Source: Terriglobia bacterium
GTDB taxonomy: Bacteria; Acidobacteriota; Terriglobia; Bryobacterales; Bryobacteraceae
Reading direction: 5' to 3'
Length of the DNA stretch: 64,000 bases
Assembly: GCA_020073345.1 (NCBI GenBank)
Contig: JAIQFI010000001.1
Coordinates: forward strand, 62,001 to 126,000
The position numbers were made by a program, and so were the translations under genes. The notes beneath the pieces are model-generated. The model had not been told where the DNA came from, did no database searches, and saw only the letters and a list, made by a program, of their open reading frames with translations. Positions 9,019 through 18,436 of this stretch are shown piece after piece. Each line of letters begins with the position of its first letter. The first letter of the stretch is position 1.

Positions 9019-9169
9019 AGACGATCGCCTCCTACTATCATCGCCCGCTGCCACCTGATGCGCGATGAGGGGTTCACCTTAGGGACTTCTCCTTGAGTGT
9101 AGGCTTTCTTCCCATCAGTTTCCGCGCGAACGCCTCCCAAAAGGGCTCATGCATACGACACAATAGGAT

Positions 9170-10327
9170 ATGGGCCATCGAATTGGGATTCTCACCGGGG
9201 GCGGCGATGTTCCGGGGCTGAATTCCGTCATCAAAGAAGTGGTTTACCGGGGCACGGAAAACCGCTGCGAGGTCGTGGGCATCCGCCGCGGCTGGGAAGG
9301 CCTCACGCACCTCAATCCTGACGATCCAGCGACCAAGAAGCACTACATCCTGCCGCTGGACCGCGCCAACACCCGCACCATCGACCGCTTCGGCGGGACC
9401 ATGCTGCATTCCAGCCGCACCAACCCCGCGAAGATGAAAGCGCTGCCGCCATTTCTTTCACCGGATGGTCTGTCCCAGAAGAAAGACCGCTGGGATCTCA
9501 CTCCGCACGTGCTCAAGAATCTGGAGTGGCTCAATCTGGATTACCTGATCGCCATCGGCGGCGATGATACGCTCAGCTACGCGGCTGCGCTCGACAAGGT
9601 CGGCGTGAAGGTCATCGCGATTCCGAAGACCATGGATAACGACGTCCGGAACACGGAATACTGCATCGGCTTTTCCACCGCGATCACTCGCGCTATGGAC
9701 GCCATCCAGCGCCAGAGGACCACCGTGGGCTCCCATGAACGCGTTGGCATCTTCCGGGTCTTCGGCCGCGACGCCGGCTACACCTCTCTGTACACCGCCT
9801 ACGTCACCTCCATCCGCTGCTGCATTCCCGAGTACATGGTGAACCTGGACAAGCTGATCGACCTGCTCATGGTCGAAAAGCATAATACCGAGAGCAACTA
9901 CGTCCTGGTGGTGCTCTCGGAAGGCGCAACATGGGAAGGCTATACCGTTCAGGAATACGGCGAGCCCGACGCTTTCGGGCATCGCAAAAAAGCCAGCATC
10001 GCCGAAGCGCTCAGCACCGAGATCAGCCGCCGGACCGGCGAAGAGAGCATCGTGAGTGACCTGACCTACGATCTTCGCAGCGGGGATCCGGATTTCGTCG
10101 ATAAACTGATCGCGGCTAATTTCGGAAATCTCGCCATGGACGCTGTGCTCGCCTGCAAAAGCGGCGTCATGGCGGCGCTAGTGGAGGGCCGCTATTCGCT
10201 GGCGCCGATTCCCGATCCCACGCTCGGCCCGCGCAAGGTAGACGTCGCCACCATGTACAATACCGACCGCTACCGGCCCAACTACGCCAACAAACTCGGG
10301 CTGCCGATTTTCCTGACGCGCGCATGA
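9170..10327 (+). CDS. 6-phosphofructokinase, pyrophosphate-type active site
   Basis: 385 residues of the PfkA family: N-terminal GILTGGGDVPGLN, phosphate-donor site IAIGGDDTLSY (about 128-138), catalytic PKTMDND (152-158), and FGRDAGYTS. In this family ATP-dependent enzymes have Gly in the second-last position of GGDG and Gly before T in PGTID; pyrophosphate-dependent enzymes have Asp and Lys. Here both positions are the pyrophosphate type (GGDD, PKT). I therefore infer reversible PPi:fructose-6-phosphate phosphotransferase activity, though donor use is not always predicted correctly. The next gene starts within its stop codon (ATGA overlap). Confidence 0.9.
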   Translation: MGHRIGILTGGGDVPGLNSVIKEVVYRGTENRCEVVGIRRGWEGLTHLNPDDPATKKHYILPLDRANTRTIDRFGGTMLHSSRTNPAKMKALPPFLSPDGLSQKKDRWDLTPHVLKNLEWLNLDYLIAIGGDDTLSYAAALDKVGVKVIAIPKTMDNDVRNTEYCIGFSTAITRAMDAIQRQRTTVGSHERVGIFRVFGRDAGYTSLYTAYVTSIRCCIPEYMVNLDKLIDLLMVEKHNTESNYVLVVLSEGATWEGYTVQEYGEPDAFGHRKKASIAEALSTEISRRTGEESIVSDLTYDLRSGDPDFVDKLIAANFGNLAMDAVLACKSGVMAALVEGRYSLAPIPDPTLGPRKVDVATMYNTDRYRPNYANKLGLPIFLTRA

Positions 10328-10965
10328 GTTTGCTAGACCGACTGTGGCCGCGTCGTCCACCGGTCCGCACCGCGGATCCTGCGACCATCCGCGCCTTCTT
10401 TAACGAAGCGGCGGCCGATGAAGAGCACTATCCTTCGACCATCGACCCCCGTATCCTGCACGTGAAGGTGGTCCTGGAACACCTGGGGGATTTGAATGGC
10501 AAGCGTGTCGCCGACGTCGGTTGCGGTAAGGGCCGTTTCGCCAGGATCGTGAAGGAGCGCAACCCCGGCGCGTCGGTGGTCGCGCTCGACCTCGCGGAAG
10601 CCATGCTCCGGCCGATTCCTGCCGAGATCGAGCGCGTGGCCGCGAGTATGACCGCGCTGCCGCTGGCCACCGGAGCCTTCGACGGCGCCTACGCCACTGA
10701 GTCTCTCGAACACGCCGTCGACATTCCCGCGGCAGTAGCCGAGCTGGCGAGAATCTTAAAACCAGGTGGAAAGCTCGTGATCATCGACAAAAACGCCGAG
10801 GCTTGGGGGCGCCTCAAGACGCCCGAGTGGGAACAATGGTTCGGCCGCAAGGAGTTGGAGAAGCTGTTAGCGCGCCACTGCCGCGAAGTCACCAGCCGGC
10901 CGATTTCTTATTGGGAAGACGTGGAACCTGACGGCCTGTTCCTGGCCTGGCTGGCGGTAAAGTAA
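10324..10965 (+). CDS. SAM-dependent class I methyltransferase
   Basis: 213 residues. Rossmann-type methyltransferase with the SAM-binding motif VADVGCGKGRFA (about 60-71), acidic motif II ALDLAEAML, and YATESLEHAVD, LKPGGKLVIID in later strands, the layout of the Methyltransf_11/UbiE-like group. It overlaps pfk by 4 bases and so is likely coupled to it. Substrate not predictable; the group includes small-molecule, quinone and lipid methylases. It is convergent with the sdh operon, with stops directly adjacent (no gap). Confidence 0.8.
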   Translation: MSLLDRLWPRRPPVRTADPATIRAFFNEAAADEEHYPSTIDPRILHVKVVLEHLGDLNGKRVADVGCGKGRFARIVKERNPGASVVALDLAEAMLRPIPAEIERVAASMTALPLATGAFDGAYATESLEHAVDIPAAVAELARILKPGGKLVIIDKNAEAWGRLKTPEWEQWFGRKELEKLLARHCREVTSRPISYWEDVEPDGLFLAWLAVK

Positions 10966-11703
10966 CTACTTAAACATCTTGAAGAGTCCGCCCAGTGGAT
11001 CGTAGAACTCATCCACCACGCGCTCTTTGAGCGGAATAATCGCGTTATCCGTAATCTTAATCTCTTCCGGACAGACCTTGGTGCAGCACTTGGTGATGTT
11101 GCAGTACCCGATATTGTAGTCGTCCTTCAAAGCTTTTAAACGATCGCCAGTATCAAGGGGATTCATCTCCAGTTGCGCGGCGTGGATCAGGAATCGCGGA
11201 CCGATGAACTTGTCATGCAGGTTGTGATCGCGCAAAACGTGACACACGTCCTGGCACAGGAAGCACTCGATACACTTCCGGAATTCTTGCGGACGATCGA
11301 CGTCGGCCTGCTGCACCCGCCAGGTCCCGTCCGGAGCGTCGGGCTTGCGTGGCGTGAATTTCTGGATCTTTTTCTTGACTTCGTAGTTCCAGGAAACGTC
11401 TGTGACCAGATCCTTGACGTGCGGGAACGTCTTCATCGGCTCCACGGTAACGGCTTGCGTCAGGTCGAGCTGGTTCAGGCGCGTCATGCACATCAGGCGA
11501 GGTTTGCCGTTGATCTCGGCCGAGCACGATCCGCACTTCCCCGCCTTGCAGTTCCAACGCACGGCCATGTCGTTGGCCTGCGCCGCCTGGATTTTATGCA
11601 CTACGTCCAGAACCACCATGCCGGCTTCGTACTCGGTAGTGTAGTCGACGAACTTTCCTGAGCCTCTTTCTCCGCGCCAGATTTGGAACGTGGCACTTGC
11701 CAT
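10966..11703 (-). CDS. sdhB: Succinate dehydrogenase iron-sulfur subunit
   Basis: 245 residues. Carries electrons from SdhA to the membrane. Clusters visible: [2Fe-2S] in CKAGKCGSC...C (about 52-72), [4Fe-4S] in CIECFLCQDVC, and [3Fe-4S]/third cluster in CNITKCCTKVCP. Last gene of the leftward anchor-A-B operon; its start overlaps the sdhA stop by one base (TAATG). The presence of a membrane subunit of the single-anchor type points to the Sdh1-like complex described in mycobacteria. Confidence 0.95.
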   Translation of the reverse strand: MASATFQIWRGERGSGKFVDYTTEYEAGMVVLDVVHKIQAAQANDMAVRWNCKAGKCGSCSAEINGKPRLMCMTRLNQLDLTQAVTVEPMKTFPHVKDLVTDVSWNYEVKKKIQKFTPRKPDAPDGTWRVQQADVDRPQEFRKCIECFLCQDVCHVLRDHNLHDKFIGPRFLIHAAQLEMNPLDTGDRLKALKDDYNIGYCNITKCCTKVCPEEIKITDNAIIPLKERVVDEFYDPLGGLFKMFK

Positions 11704-13517
11704 TATTTTTGTTCCTCAATGCACTTCTTCATCTCGTCGGTCAGCGGGCCCACAAGCATCCGCTCGACCTTCGGCCTTCCATCCGGGCCTTTGGTGATCT
11801 TCAGATTGTATTTGCCCCACTCGTCACTCTTCGCCGGATAGTCATCCCGGAAATGCGCCCCGCGGCTCTCCTTGCGTTCGATGCCTGCGATGGCCACGAT
11901 CTCGGAAATCGCCAGCAGATTGTCCAGATCGAGCGCAGTGTGCCAGCCGGTGTTGTACTCGCGGTTCCCGCCGATACCAGCGCGGGCCGCGCGAGCCTGC
12001 AACTTGGGGATCTCCGACAGCGCCTGCTGCATCTCCTGCTCCACGCGCACGATCCCCACCAGCTTTTGCATCATCTCCTGCAATTCGTGCTGGACGGCGA
12101 AGGGGTTCTCGCCCGCCGTGCCACGATCGAACGGTGCGACCGCGCGTTTCGCGGCGGCATCGACATCGGCTGGGTTGATTTTTCCACCTCCGTTTTCCTT
12201 AGCGAACTTTGCGGCAAACTCACCGGCGCGCTTGCCGAACACCAATAGGTCGGAGAGGGAGTTGCCGCCCAGGCGATTCGCACCGTGCAATCCCGCCGCG
12301 CATTCGCCCGCCGCGAACAACCCGGGGACCGCCGACATCTGAGTATCCCCATCCACCTGGACCCCACCCATCATGTAATGCGTGGTCGGCCCGATTTCCA
12401 TGGGCTCCTTCGTGATGTCCAGATCCGCCAGCTGCTTGAACTGGTGATACATGCTCGGCAGCTTCTTCTTGATGTGCTCGGCCGCGTTGGGAAGCTTTTC
12501 CTTGATCCAGGCGATGTCTAGGAACACACCGCCGTGCGGGCTGCCGCGGCCAGCTTTGACTTCGCGATTGATACAGCGGGCCACGTGATCGCGGGTCAGC
12601 AGCTCCGGCGGACGCAGCGCGTTCTTATCGCCCTGCGTGTAACGCCAGCCCTCATCCGGATCTTTGGCGGTCTGGCCGCGGTAGTTCTCCGGAATATCGT
12701 CGAACATGAACCGCTTGCCGTCTTTGTTGCGCAACACGCCGCCTTCGCCACGGACGCTCTCGGTCACCAGAATCCCTTTGACGCTGGGCGGCCAGACCAT
12801 CCCCGTGGGATGAAACTGGACAAACTCCATATCGAGCAGTGCCGCGCCCGCCTGATACGCCAGCGCCTGGCCGTCCGCGGTGTACTCCCAGCTATTACTG
12901 GTGATCTGGAAGGCACGGCCGATTCCACCGGTCGCCAAGACCACGGCCTTGGCATGAAAGAGGTGAAACCTCCCTTTTTCGCGGTCGTAGCCAAACGCAC
13001 CGACGACGCGTTCGCCGTCCTTAAGCAGTGTGAGTATGGTGTACTCGGCATGCACCTCGATACCTTGATGGATGCCGTGATCCTGTAGCGTCCGAATCAT
13101 CTCAAGCCCGGTGCGGTCGCCCACGTGCGCCAGGCGCGCATAACGGTGGCCGCCAAAATTGCGCTGAAGAATTTTGCCGTCCTTAGTGCGGTCGAAGATC
13201 GCTCCCCAGGCTTCGAGTTCTTTCACTCGCGCGGGAGCTTCCTTGGCGTGCAGCTCCGCCATCCGGCAGTTGTTGAGATATTGCCCGCCGCGCATGGTGT
13301 CGGCGAAGTGGACGCGCCAGTTGTCGCGATCATCCACGTTGCCCATGGCCGCCGCCATGCCGCCTTCGGCCATCACCGTGTGCGCCTTGCCCAGCAGCGA
13401 TTTCGTCACCACACCGGTCTTCGCACCCGCGGCAGAAGACTCGATCGCCGCGCGCAAGCCGGCGCCGCCCGCGCCGATTACCAGGACGTCGTATTCGTGA
13501 ACCGGATAGTCCGCCAC
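11703..13517 (-). CDS. sdhA: Succinate dehydrogenase flavoprotein subunit
   Basis: 604 residues. Oxidises succinate to fumarate using FAD in the TCA cycle. FAD-binding GAGGAGLRAA near the N-terminus, the conserved histidine for covalent flavin in KAHTVMAEGG (about 43-52), and the substrate site region HVGDRTG and RCINREVKAGRGSPHGG. Length fits SdhA. It starts one base after the anchor stop and shares a base with the sdhB start, so the three subunits are translationally coupled. Confidence 0.96.
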   Translation of the reverse strand: MADYPVHEYDVLVIGAGGAGLRAAIESSAAGAKTGVVTKSLLGKAHTVMAEGGMAAAMGNVDDRDNWRVHFADTMRGGQYLNNCRMAELHAKEAPARVKELEAWGAIFDRTKDGKILQRNFGGHRYARLAHVGDRTGLEMIRTLQDHGIHQGIEVHAEYTILTLLKDGERVVGAFGYDREKGRFHLFHAKAVVLATGGIGRAFQITSNSWEYTADGQALAYQAGAALLDMEFVQFHPTGMVWPPSVKGILVTESVRGEGGVLRNKDGKRFMFDDIPENYRGQTAKDPDEGWRYTQGDKNALRPPELLTRDHVARCINREVKAGRGSPHGGVFLDIAWIKEKLPNAAEHIKKKLPSMYHQFKQLADLDITKEPMEIGPTTHYMMGGVQVDGDTQMSAVPGLFAAGECAAGLHGANRLGGNSLSDLLVFGKRAGEFAAKFAKENGGGKINPADVDAAAKRAVAPFDRGTAGENPFAVQHELQEMMQKLVGIVRVEQEMQQALSEIPKLQARAARAGIGGNREYNTGWHTALDLDNLLAISEIVAIAGIERKESRGAHFRDDYPAKSDEWGKYNLKITKGPDGRPKVERMLVGPLTDEMKKCIEEQK

Positions 13518-14333
13518 TTAGAGGATCCTCCAGTCCGTCCAGATATGCATGGCGCACAGGCGGATGTACAGATCCACGAAGCCTACGTAGAACATGCTGA
13601 TCCAGGCCCACAGCATGTGGCGGCGATTGAGGCCGGACACACAGTCGTAGCAGGATTTCCGCACCGGACTGTTCGACAGCACGTCTTTACGCCCACCAAT
13701 CAGGTGTCGAAACGAATGGCACCCAAAGGTGTAGAGGCCCAGCATAATTGGGTTCAAGATCATGATGAGCGAACCAAGTCCGATACCGAATTGCGTGCCT
13801 GGTCCGTTGGGGCCGTCGAACCAGAGTCCCTTCCAGGCGTCATAAGACAGGATGACGACGAAGATGATCGCGAAGTACAGGAAATAGCGGTGCGCGTTTT
13901 GTATCAGCAGCGGCCACTTGCGCTCGCCCCAATAGGTTTTGCGAGGCTCGCCTACGGCGCATGAGATCGGATCGGCCCACCAGGCCTTGTAATACGCGCC
14001 ACGATAGTAGTAGCACGTGAATCGGAACCCTAACGGCGCCCAGAGGATCAGCATCGTGCCGAAGAACGGAGCAAAAGACGGCCACCACGCGGGCGCCTCC
14101 CTTGTTAGCAAAGGGGAGAACATTGGGGAGAGATAACTGGTCCCCGGAACTTCGTAACATGGCTGGCCACCGCAGTCGTAGTTGATGATCGCGTAGTTAG
14201 CGTAGACGATAAACAGCGCGTAGCCCAGGAAAACCAGGAGCGGCTCCACCCACCATTTATCTTTTCTCTGTGTCTGACCGAACTTGGCGGTGCCGAAGCT
14301 GCCGCCTTTTAGCGGAACGTCAATCGAGGACAT
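13518..14333 (-). CDS. Succinate dehydrogenase membrane anchor, single-subunit (Sdh1-like)
   Basis: 271 residues with about five hydrophobic segments (33-52, 88-106, 148-166, 184-204, 242-262). Position and direction identify it as the anchor of the sdh complex. Unlike the usual SdhC/SdhD pair it is one long protein resembling the anchor of mycobacterial Sdh1-type enzymes. It is rich in Cys and His: C54, C59, C107, C125, C205-H206, H210, C228, C231, H239. Published work on mycobacterial Sdh1 reported a membrane-embedded Rieske-type cluster; whether the paired CHxxxH and CxxC motifs here do the same is inference. First gene of the operon. Confidence 0.85.
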   Translation of the reverse strand: MSSIDVPLKGGSFGTAKFGQTQRKDKWWVEPLLVFLGYALFIVYANYAIINYDCGGQPCYEVPGTSYLSPMFSPLLTREAPAWWPSFAPFFGTMLILWAPLGFRFTCYYYRGAYYKAWWADPISCAVGEPRKTYWGERKWPLLIQNAHRYFLYFAIIFVVILSYDAWKGLWFDGPNGPGTQFGIGLGSLIMILNPIMLGLYTFGCHSFRHLIGGRKDVLSNSPVRKSCYDCVSGLNRRHMLWAWISMFYVGFVDLYIRLCAMHIWTDWRIL

Positions 14334-14389
14334 TCTGTCTCCGGGAGTACTTCAGGAAATTTCAGGATAGCGCCCCGGGGCAATGATTC

Positions 14390-14976
14390 TCAAGCGCCCT
14401 TTAGAATCAGTGGGCTATCGGCCTTCCGATTATCGATCACGACATCCGCCGCAGCCTCGGGATCCTGTTCGTCTACATAGATTTGCCAAGCCGGCTCATA
14501 GCGTATTTCGAGCTTTCGCCGGACCACGTCTGCCGGACCGATCACGCCCGTATCGCGGGCCAGGGAGCGGGCGAACGATGTTTCGGCATCAATATCGACG
14601 AGAATCCTGTAGTCCCAAAAGGCATTGATCTGGCTCCTGAAGACGAAGATGCCTTCGAACAGAAGGATCGTATTTTGCGGCAGGGGATCGAGCAATGAAC
14701 GGACCACCGCATCGTAGTCGTAAGCGTCCTCATAGTAGCCTCGGGCCGAATATTCGCCCTGCCGGTAGCGCCGTTCACGCGGATGATGAAAGCCGTCTAC
14801 GGAGGGACGCAGGACTTCGAAACCCCCGCCACTCAGAACCTGGCCAAGCTCATCCGCAAGCATCGTCTTACCAGCGGCGCAGCGGAGCCGTCAATGCCTA
14901 CCTTGAGCGGGCGGTCTTCTGCCTTTCGCGCGACAATCCAGTCGGCAAGAATCGTGAGTAGTTCCGCCCGACTCAC
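14390..14976 (-). pseudogene. Uridine kinase-like P-loop kinase gene, frameshifted within the P-loop
   Basis: Two reading frames join to give one kinase of about 195 residues. The 5' part, from a GTG at 14976 (VSRAELLTILADWI, then LKVGIDGSAA), reads off frame at about 14874-14882; the other frame continues as AGKTMLADELG and runs to the stop at 14390 with FEGIFVF and LVDIDAETSFARS, features of the uridine kinase/phosphoribulokinase family. Removing two bases from the GC-rich run gctgcgccgctgg restores the Walker A motif GSAAAGKT. The gene begins 6 bases after the stop of the upstream methyltransferase gene. Either a true null mutation or a sequencing error. Confidence 0.75.
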
Positions 14977-14981
14977 GACCC

Positions 14982-16148
14982 CTAACCCCGGCGCAGCCGC
15001 GCGATGGTTTCCAGATGATACGTTTGGGGAAACAGATCCACCATCGTCAGCGACTCGATTTGATAGCCGGTCAGGCCCGCCAGATCCCGAGCCAGCGTCG
15101 CCGGATCGCAGGAAACAATCGTCACCCGCGGCGGTGCCAGACCCACTAGATGCCCGACGACGTCTTTCCCCAGTCCAGCGCGCGGTGGGTCCGCGAGCAC
15201 GAATTCCGGCGCAACTTGCAGGCGCTCGAGGTAATCCTCCACCCGGGCTTGCTCCACCTTCACCGCCAGGCCTGCACGCGACGCGTTGAACTCCAGATCG
15301 TGAGCGGCGCTCGACCCCGTCTCCACGGCAGTCACAGAGCGGAATCGCCGGGCCATGGGTAAAGCGAACAGTCCGACGCCCGCGTACAGATCCAGGGCCG
15401 ATTCCCCGCCCTCTTCCGGTAGCCCCGCCTCGACCAGTTTCTCCACCAGAAACCGGTTCACCTGGAAGAACGATTTCGAACTCACCCGGAATGTGCCGAA
15501 TGAGGTCGCGTAATCGATCGCCTGTTTCGACTCGGTCCATTCGTAAAACCGCCGGGCAACGGCGCGCTCCGATTCAATCACATTGATCTGAACGTCGGTC
15601 TCATTGGTGAAGATTTCGAGCGCCTGCACGAAGCGCGGGAAGCGCGGATCGCTTAACTTGTCCCGCATCTCGGCCAGGGCGAGGTTCAGCCGCGGCGAAG
15701 ACACCGGGCATTCGCCGTCCACCGGAACGAGCTTGTGCGACCGCGCTGCCAGGTAACCGATCTTCCCATCGGCGATGTGAAACTGGGCGCGGTTCCGATA
15801 GCCCAGCGGCGGACCGCTGATCACGCCGATCTCGCCGTCGAACTTGATTTTGCCGACGCGCTGCAACTGCTCGCGAAGTATTTCCACTTTCCGGGCGAGC
15901 TGATATTCGTAGGGCGCGTGCTGATAGTGGCAGCCCCCGCAAGTCGTGAACAGCGTGCAAGGTGGCGTTACGCGCTCGGGTGCGGACGCGAGCACCTCGA
16001 CTAACGAAGCATGCACGTCCTTACCAAAATCGATCCGCGCGGTCTCACCGGGCAGCACCGACGGTACGAGCACAACTCGCCCCTCGATACGAGCCAGGCC
16101 TTCGCCGCCATACACCCACTTGTCGATTTTTACGTCGTGATGAGACAT
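14982..16148 (-). CDS. 23S rRNA (uracil-C5)-methyltransferase, RlmD/RumA family
   Basis: 388 residues. Begins with a TRAM-like RNA-binding domain (first about 60 residues), then a [4Fe-4S] site (CTLFTTCGGCHYQ plus a later Cys), and a C-terminal SAM methyltransferase domain: LDLYAGVGLFALPMA, the ADPPRAGLG motif and the catalytic Cys in VSCDPATLARDL. This matches enzymes making 5-methyluridine in 23S rRNA (or tRNA TrmA-like relatives). Which uridine is modified cannot be told from sequence. It is divergent from trpS with a 31-base gap. Confidence 0.9.
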   Translation of the reverse strand: MSHHDVKIDKWVYGGEGLARIEGRVVLVPSVLPGETARIDFGKDVHASLVEVLASAPERVTPPCTLFTTCGGCHYQHAPYEYQLARKVEILREQLQRVGKIKFDGEIGVISGPPLGYRNRAQFHIADGKIGYLAARSHKLVPVDGECPVSSPRLNLALAEMRDKLSDPRFPRFVQALEIFTNETDVQINVIESERAVARRFYEWTESKQAIDYATSFGTFRVSSKSFFQVNRFLVEKLVEAGLPEEGGESALDLYAGVGLFALPMARRFRSVTAVETGSSAAHDLEFNASRAGLAVKVEQARVEDYLERLQVAPEFVLADPPRAGLGKDVVGHLVGLAPPRVTIVSCDPATLARDLAGLTGYQIESLTMVDLFPQTYHLETIARLRRG

Positions 16149-16179
16149 CGTTTACGATAGGAATTTCCCCCACTCACCC

Positions 16180-17163
16180 ATGAAGAGAGTTCTATCCGGC
16201 ATCCAGCCTACGGGCAGTCCGCACATCGGGAATTATCTGGGCGCGCTGAAGAACTGGGCCAAGATTCAGTATGACTACGATAGCATCTACTGCATCGTCG
16301 ACCTGCATGCGATCACAGCCTATCAGGATCCGAAAGAGCTGAACACCAAGATCCAGCAGTTGGCGGGCATTCTCCTGGCGATCGGGATCGACAAGAAATC
16401 CCTGGTGCTACAGTCGAGAGTTCCCGAACATGCGGAACTGGCCTGGCTGCTGACGTGCGTCACTCCGCTCGGCTGGCTGGAACGGATGACGCAATACAAG
16501 GCCAAATCACAAGCGCAGGAAACCATCAGCGACGGCCTGTTACAGTATCCCGTCTTGATGGCGGCCGATATTCTGCTGTACCAAGCCGATGTGGTCCCGG
16601 TCGGCGATGACCAGCGGCAGCATGTCGAGCTGACGCGCGACATCGCGCAGCGCTTCAACTCGCTCTACCCCGAACACGGCGAAACCTTCACCATGCCCGC
16701 GACGCATCTGCCCACGGTCGGCGCGCGCGTCATGGGCCTGGACGATCCGGAAAAGAAGATGAGCAAGTCAGAGCCCGGCGCCGGACACGCCATCGGATTG
16801 TTGGACGACCCGGCGGTGATCCGCAAGAAGATCATGCGCGCCACCACCGACTCCAAACCCGGCGTCGATTTCGATGATCCGGGCGCGGGCGTTCGAAACT
16901 TGCTCGCCATTTACCAGGCGTTCACCGAAGCCAGCAACGAGGATATGCGCGCGCGCTTCTCCGGAATGCGCTACGGCGATTTGAAGAAAACCGTGGCCGA
17001 GGCCGTGGTCGCGGGACTGGAGCCCATCCAACAGCGCTACCGCGAGATTCCGCCGGAGCAGATCACGGAAGCCCTTCGCTTGGGTTCGGAGAACGCCCGC
17101 CGAATCGCGAACAGTACGCTCACGAAAGTGAAACGCGCGATGGGCCTGTTCACCTTCGACTAG
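16180..17163 (+). CDS. trpS: Tryptophanyl-tRNA synthetase
   Basis: 327 residues, normal for bacterial TrpRS. Class I synthetase signatures: PHIGNYLGAL (HIGH-type motif, about 14-23), and KKMSKSEP (KMSKS loop, about 191-198). Also LQYPVLMAADILLYQ and GDDQRQHVELTRDIA, typical of the tryptophan/ATP-binding region. It faces the SH3-protein gene convergently, leaving 4 bases between stops. Confidence 0.97.
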   Translation: MKRVLSGIQPTGSPHIGNYLGALKNWAKIQYDYDSIYCIVDLHAITAYQDPKELNTKIQQLAGILLAIGIDKKSLVLQSRVPEHAELAWLLTCVTPLGWLERMTQYKAKSQAQETISDGLLQYPVLMAADILLYQADVVPVGDDQRQHVELTRDIAQRFNSLYPEHGETFTMPATHLPTVGARVMGLDDPEKKMSKSEPGAGHAIGLLDDPAVIRKKIMRATTDSKPGVDFDDPGAGVRNLLAIYQAFTEASNEDMRARFSGMRYGDLKKTVAEAVVAGLEPIQQRYREIPPEQITEALRLGSENARRIANSTLTKVKRAMGLFTFD

Positions 17164-17167
17164 GCCG

Positions 17168-18436
17168 CTATCGCCCGAACCAGCGCCTCCGCGCGCCCCG
17201 CAGCTTCTCGGTCCAGCTCACGCTCTTCAAAACTTGAACCTCTTCAAAACTGCGGCTGGTGCGTATTTCCGGCACAGCGGGCGGCCCTGGATACGGAGCC
17301 TTAGAAACCATCTTCACGCGGTACCCGCCGAACGCATAGGTCTTCTTGTAGACCTGTCCATCTTTGTCTTCGAGCACGACGGAAAAAGCCGCATCCCCTC
17401 CAGATCCGGGCTGCGGCTCAATCGGATACCGGCCCTTCACGTTGCGCTCGATATAGGCCGTCTCGTAACGCCCCCGCTTTGTGCTCCACACAAACACGCG
17501 AAAACTGTCAAAGTCCGGACCTTGCGAACCCGCCGATGTCGTGGTCCATAGCCAGTTGTCCTTGTCTGTTGAACCCGCCTTCCCCAGCGACAAGTACCCG
17601 GTGATGACGTGCCCCTCGGCATATTGCGCCACTTCATCGGGAATCGACATCGAAATCTGCCGCGCCAGAACCCAGCCTGCTTTCCCGTCGTGTGTGCGCA
17701 CCAGGTACCAGTCGTCGGTAGGCGCCTTCGCTGCGGTTACAGGCGGGGCCACGGACTCGCCGGGAAGCTCCGCTGCGCGCGGATGCGAAAGCTCCACCCA
17801 ATTCGCAGGCGGCGGTGGAGGCGGCGGTGGAGGCGGCGGAGGCTCTTTGCCTTGCCTGGCTGATTTCGAAGGGGCGGTCTTGTTCGCGACTTTACTTTTC
17901 GTCTTCACCGGAGCCACAGCCGGAGGCATCACCGCACTCCGTGGCGATACCCGATGCATCAGCACATCGGCGGCGGCTCCCTCTGGAATTTGCGTGAAAC
18001 TCGGCGCTTGGCGGCTGGGCGCAGTGTGAACGTTCAGCGAATCGAACGTCGTCCCCTTGCCCTGAGAAGGGAGCTTTGCGGCGAACTCGGCGAGGTAGTC
18101 CAGATCGCTCACCTGCTGCTGGCTCAGCAGGTAATTCGCGTCCGTCCAGCCTTCCAGGCCTTTAGCGGTACGCACGCGAACGAACCTTCGCCGCGTCTCC
18201 AGCACCTCCAGCCGTTCACCGTGCTGGAGCGTGGCCACCGTATTGGCCTTGGGTCCCAGATCCTCGCGAAGGTTGACGGTGTTCGGACCGGTGTACGCGA
18301 TTCCCGCAGCAGGCGCTTGAGGCTTGGACCCCGAAGACCTGCAAGAAATCAGCAGCAGTGACGCGGCCATCAGGCCAGCCAATACGCCGGTCAACCGATA
18401 CCGAGCTCGTCCACTTGCTCGAGCGGTGTTCCGCAC
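17168..18436 (-). CDS. SH3-domain lipoprotein
   Basis: About 422 residues if started at the GTG at 18436 (basic segment then LAGLMAASLLLISC, a lipoprotein signal with LISC lipobox). A TTG at 18394, whose first two bases follow the zinc-ribbon stop, is a shorter alternative. Mature part: bacterial SH3 domain (NTVNLREDLG, then GLEGWTDANYLL), a second SH3-like segment with WYLVRTHDGKAGWVL, a Lys-rich and polyproline linker (12 prolines around 17812-17847), and a C-terminal domain of unknown fold. Bacterial SH3 domains bind peptidoglycan peptides. As last gene of the O-acylation operon it may anchor or guide the enzymes on the wall. Confidence 0.75.
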   Translation of the reverse strand: MRNTARASGRARYRLTGVLAGLMAASLLLISCRSSGSKPQAPAAGIAYTGPNTVNLREDLGPKANTVATLQHGERLEVLETRRRFVRVRTAKGLEGWTDANYLLSQQQVSDLDYLAEFAAKLPSQGKGTTFDSLNVHTAPSRQAPSFTQIPEGAAADVLMHRVSPRSAVMPPAVAPVKTKSKVANKTAPSKSARQGKEPPPPPPPPPPPPANWVELSHPRAAELPGESVAPPVTAAKAPTDDWYLVRTHDGKAGWVLARQISMSIPDEVAQYAEGHVITGYLSLGKAGSTDKDNWLWTTTSAGSQGPDFDSFRVFVWSTKRGRYETAYIERNVKGRYPIEPQPGSGGDAAFSVVLEDKDGQVYKKTYAFGGYRVKMVSKAPYPGPPAVPEIRTSRSFEEVQVLKSVSWTEKLRGARRRWFGR

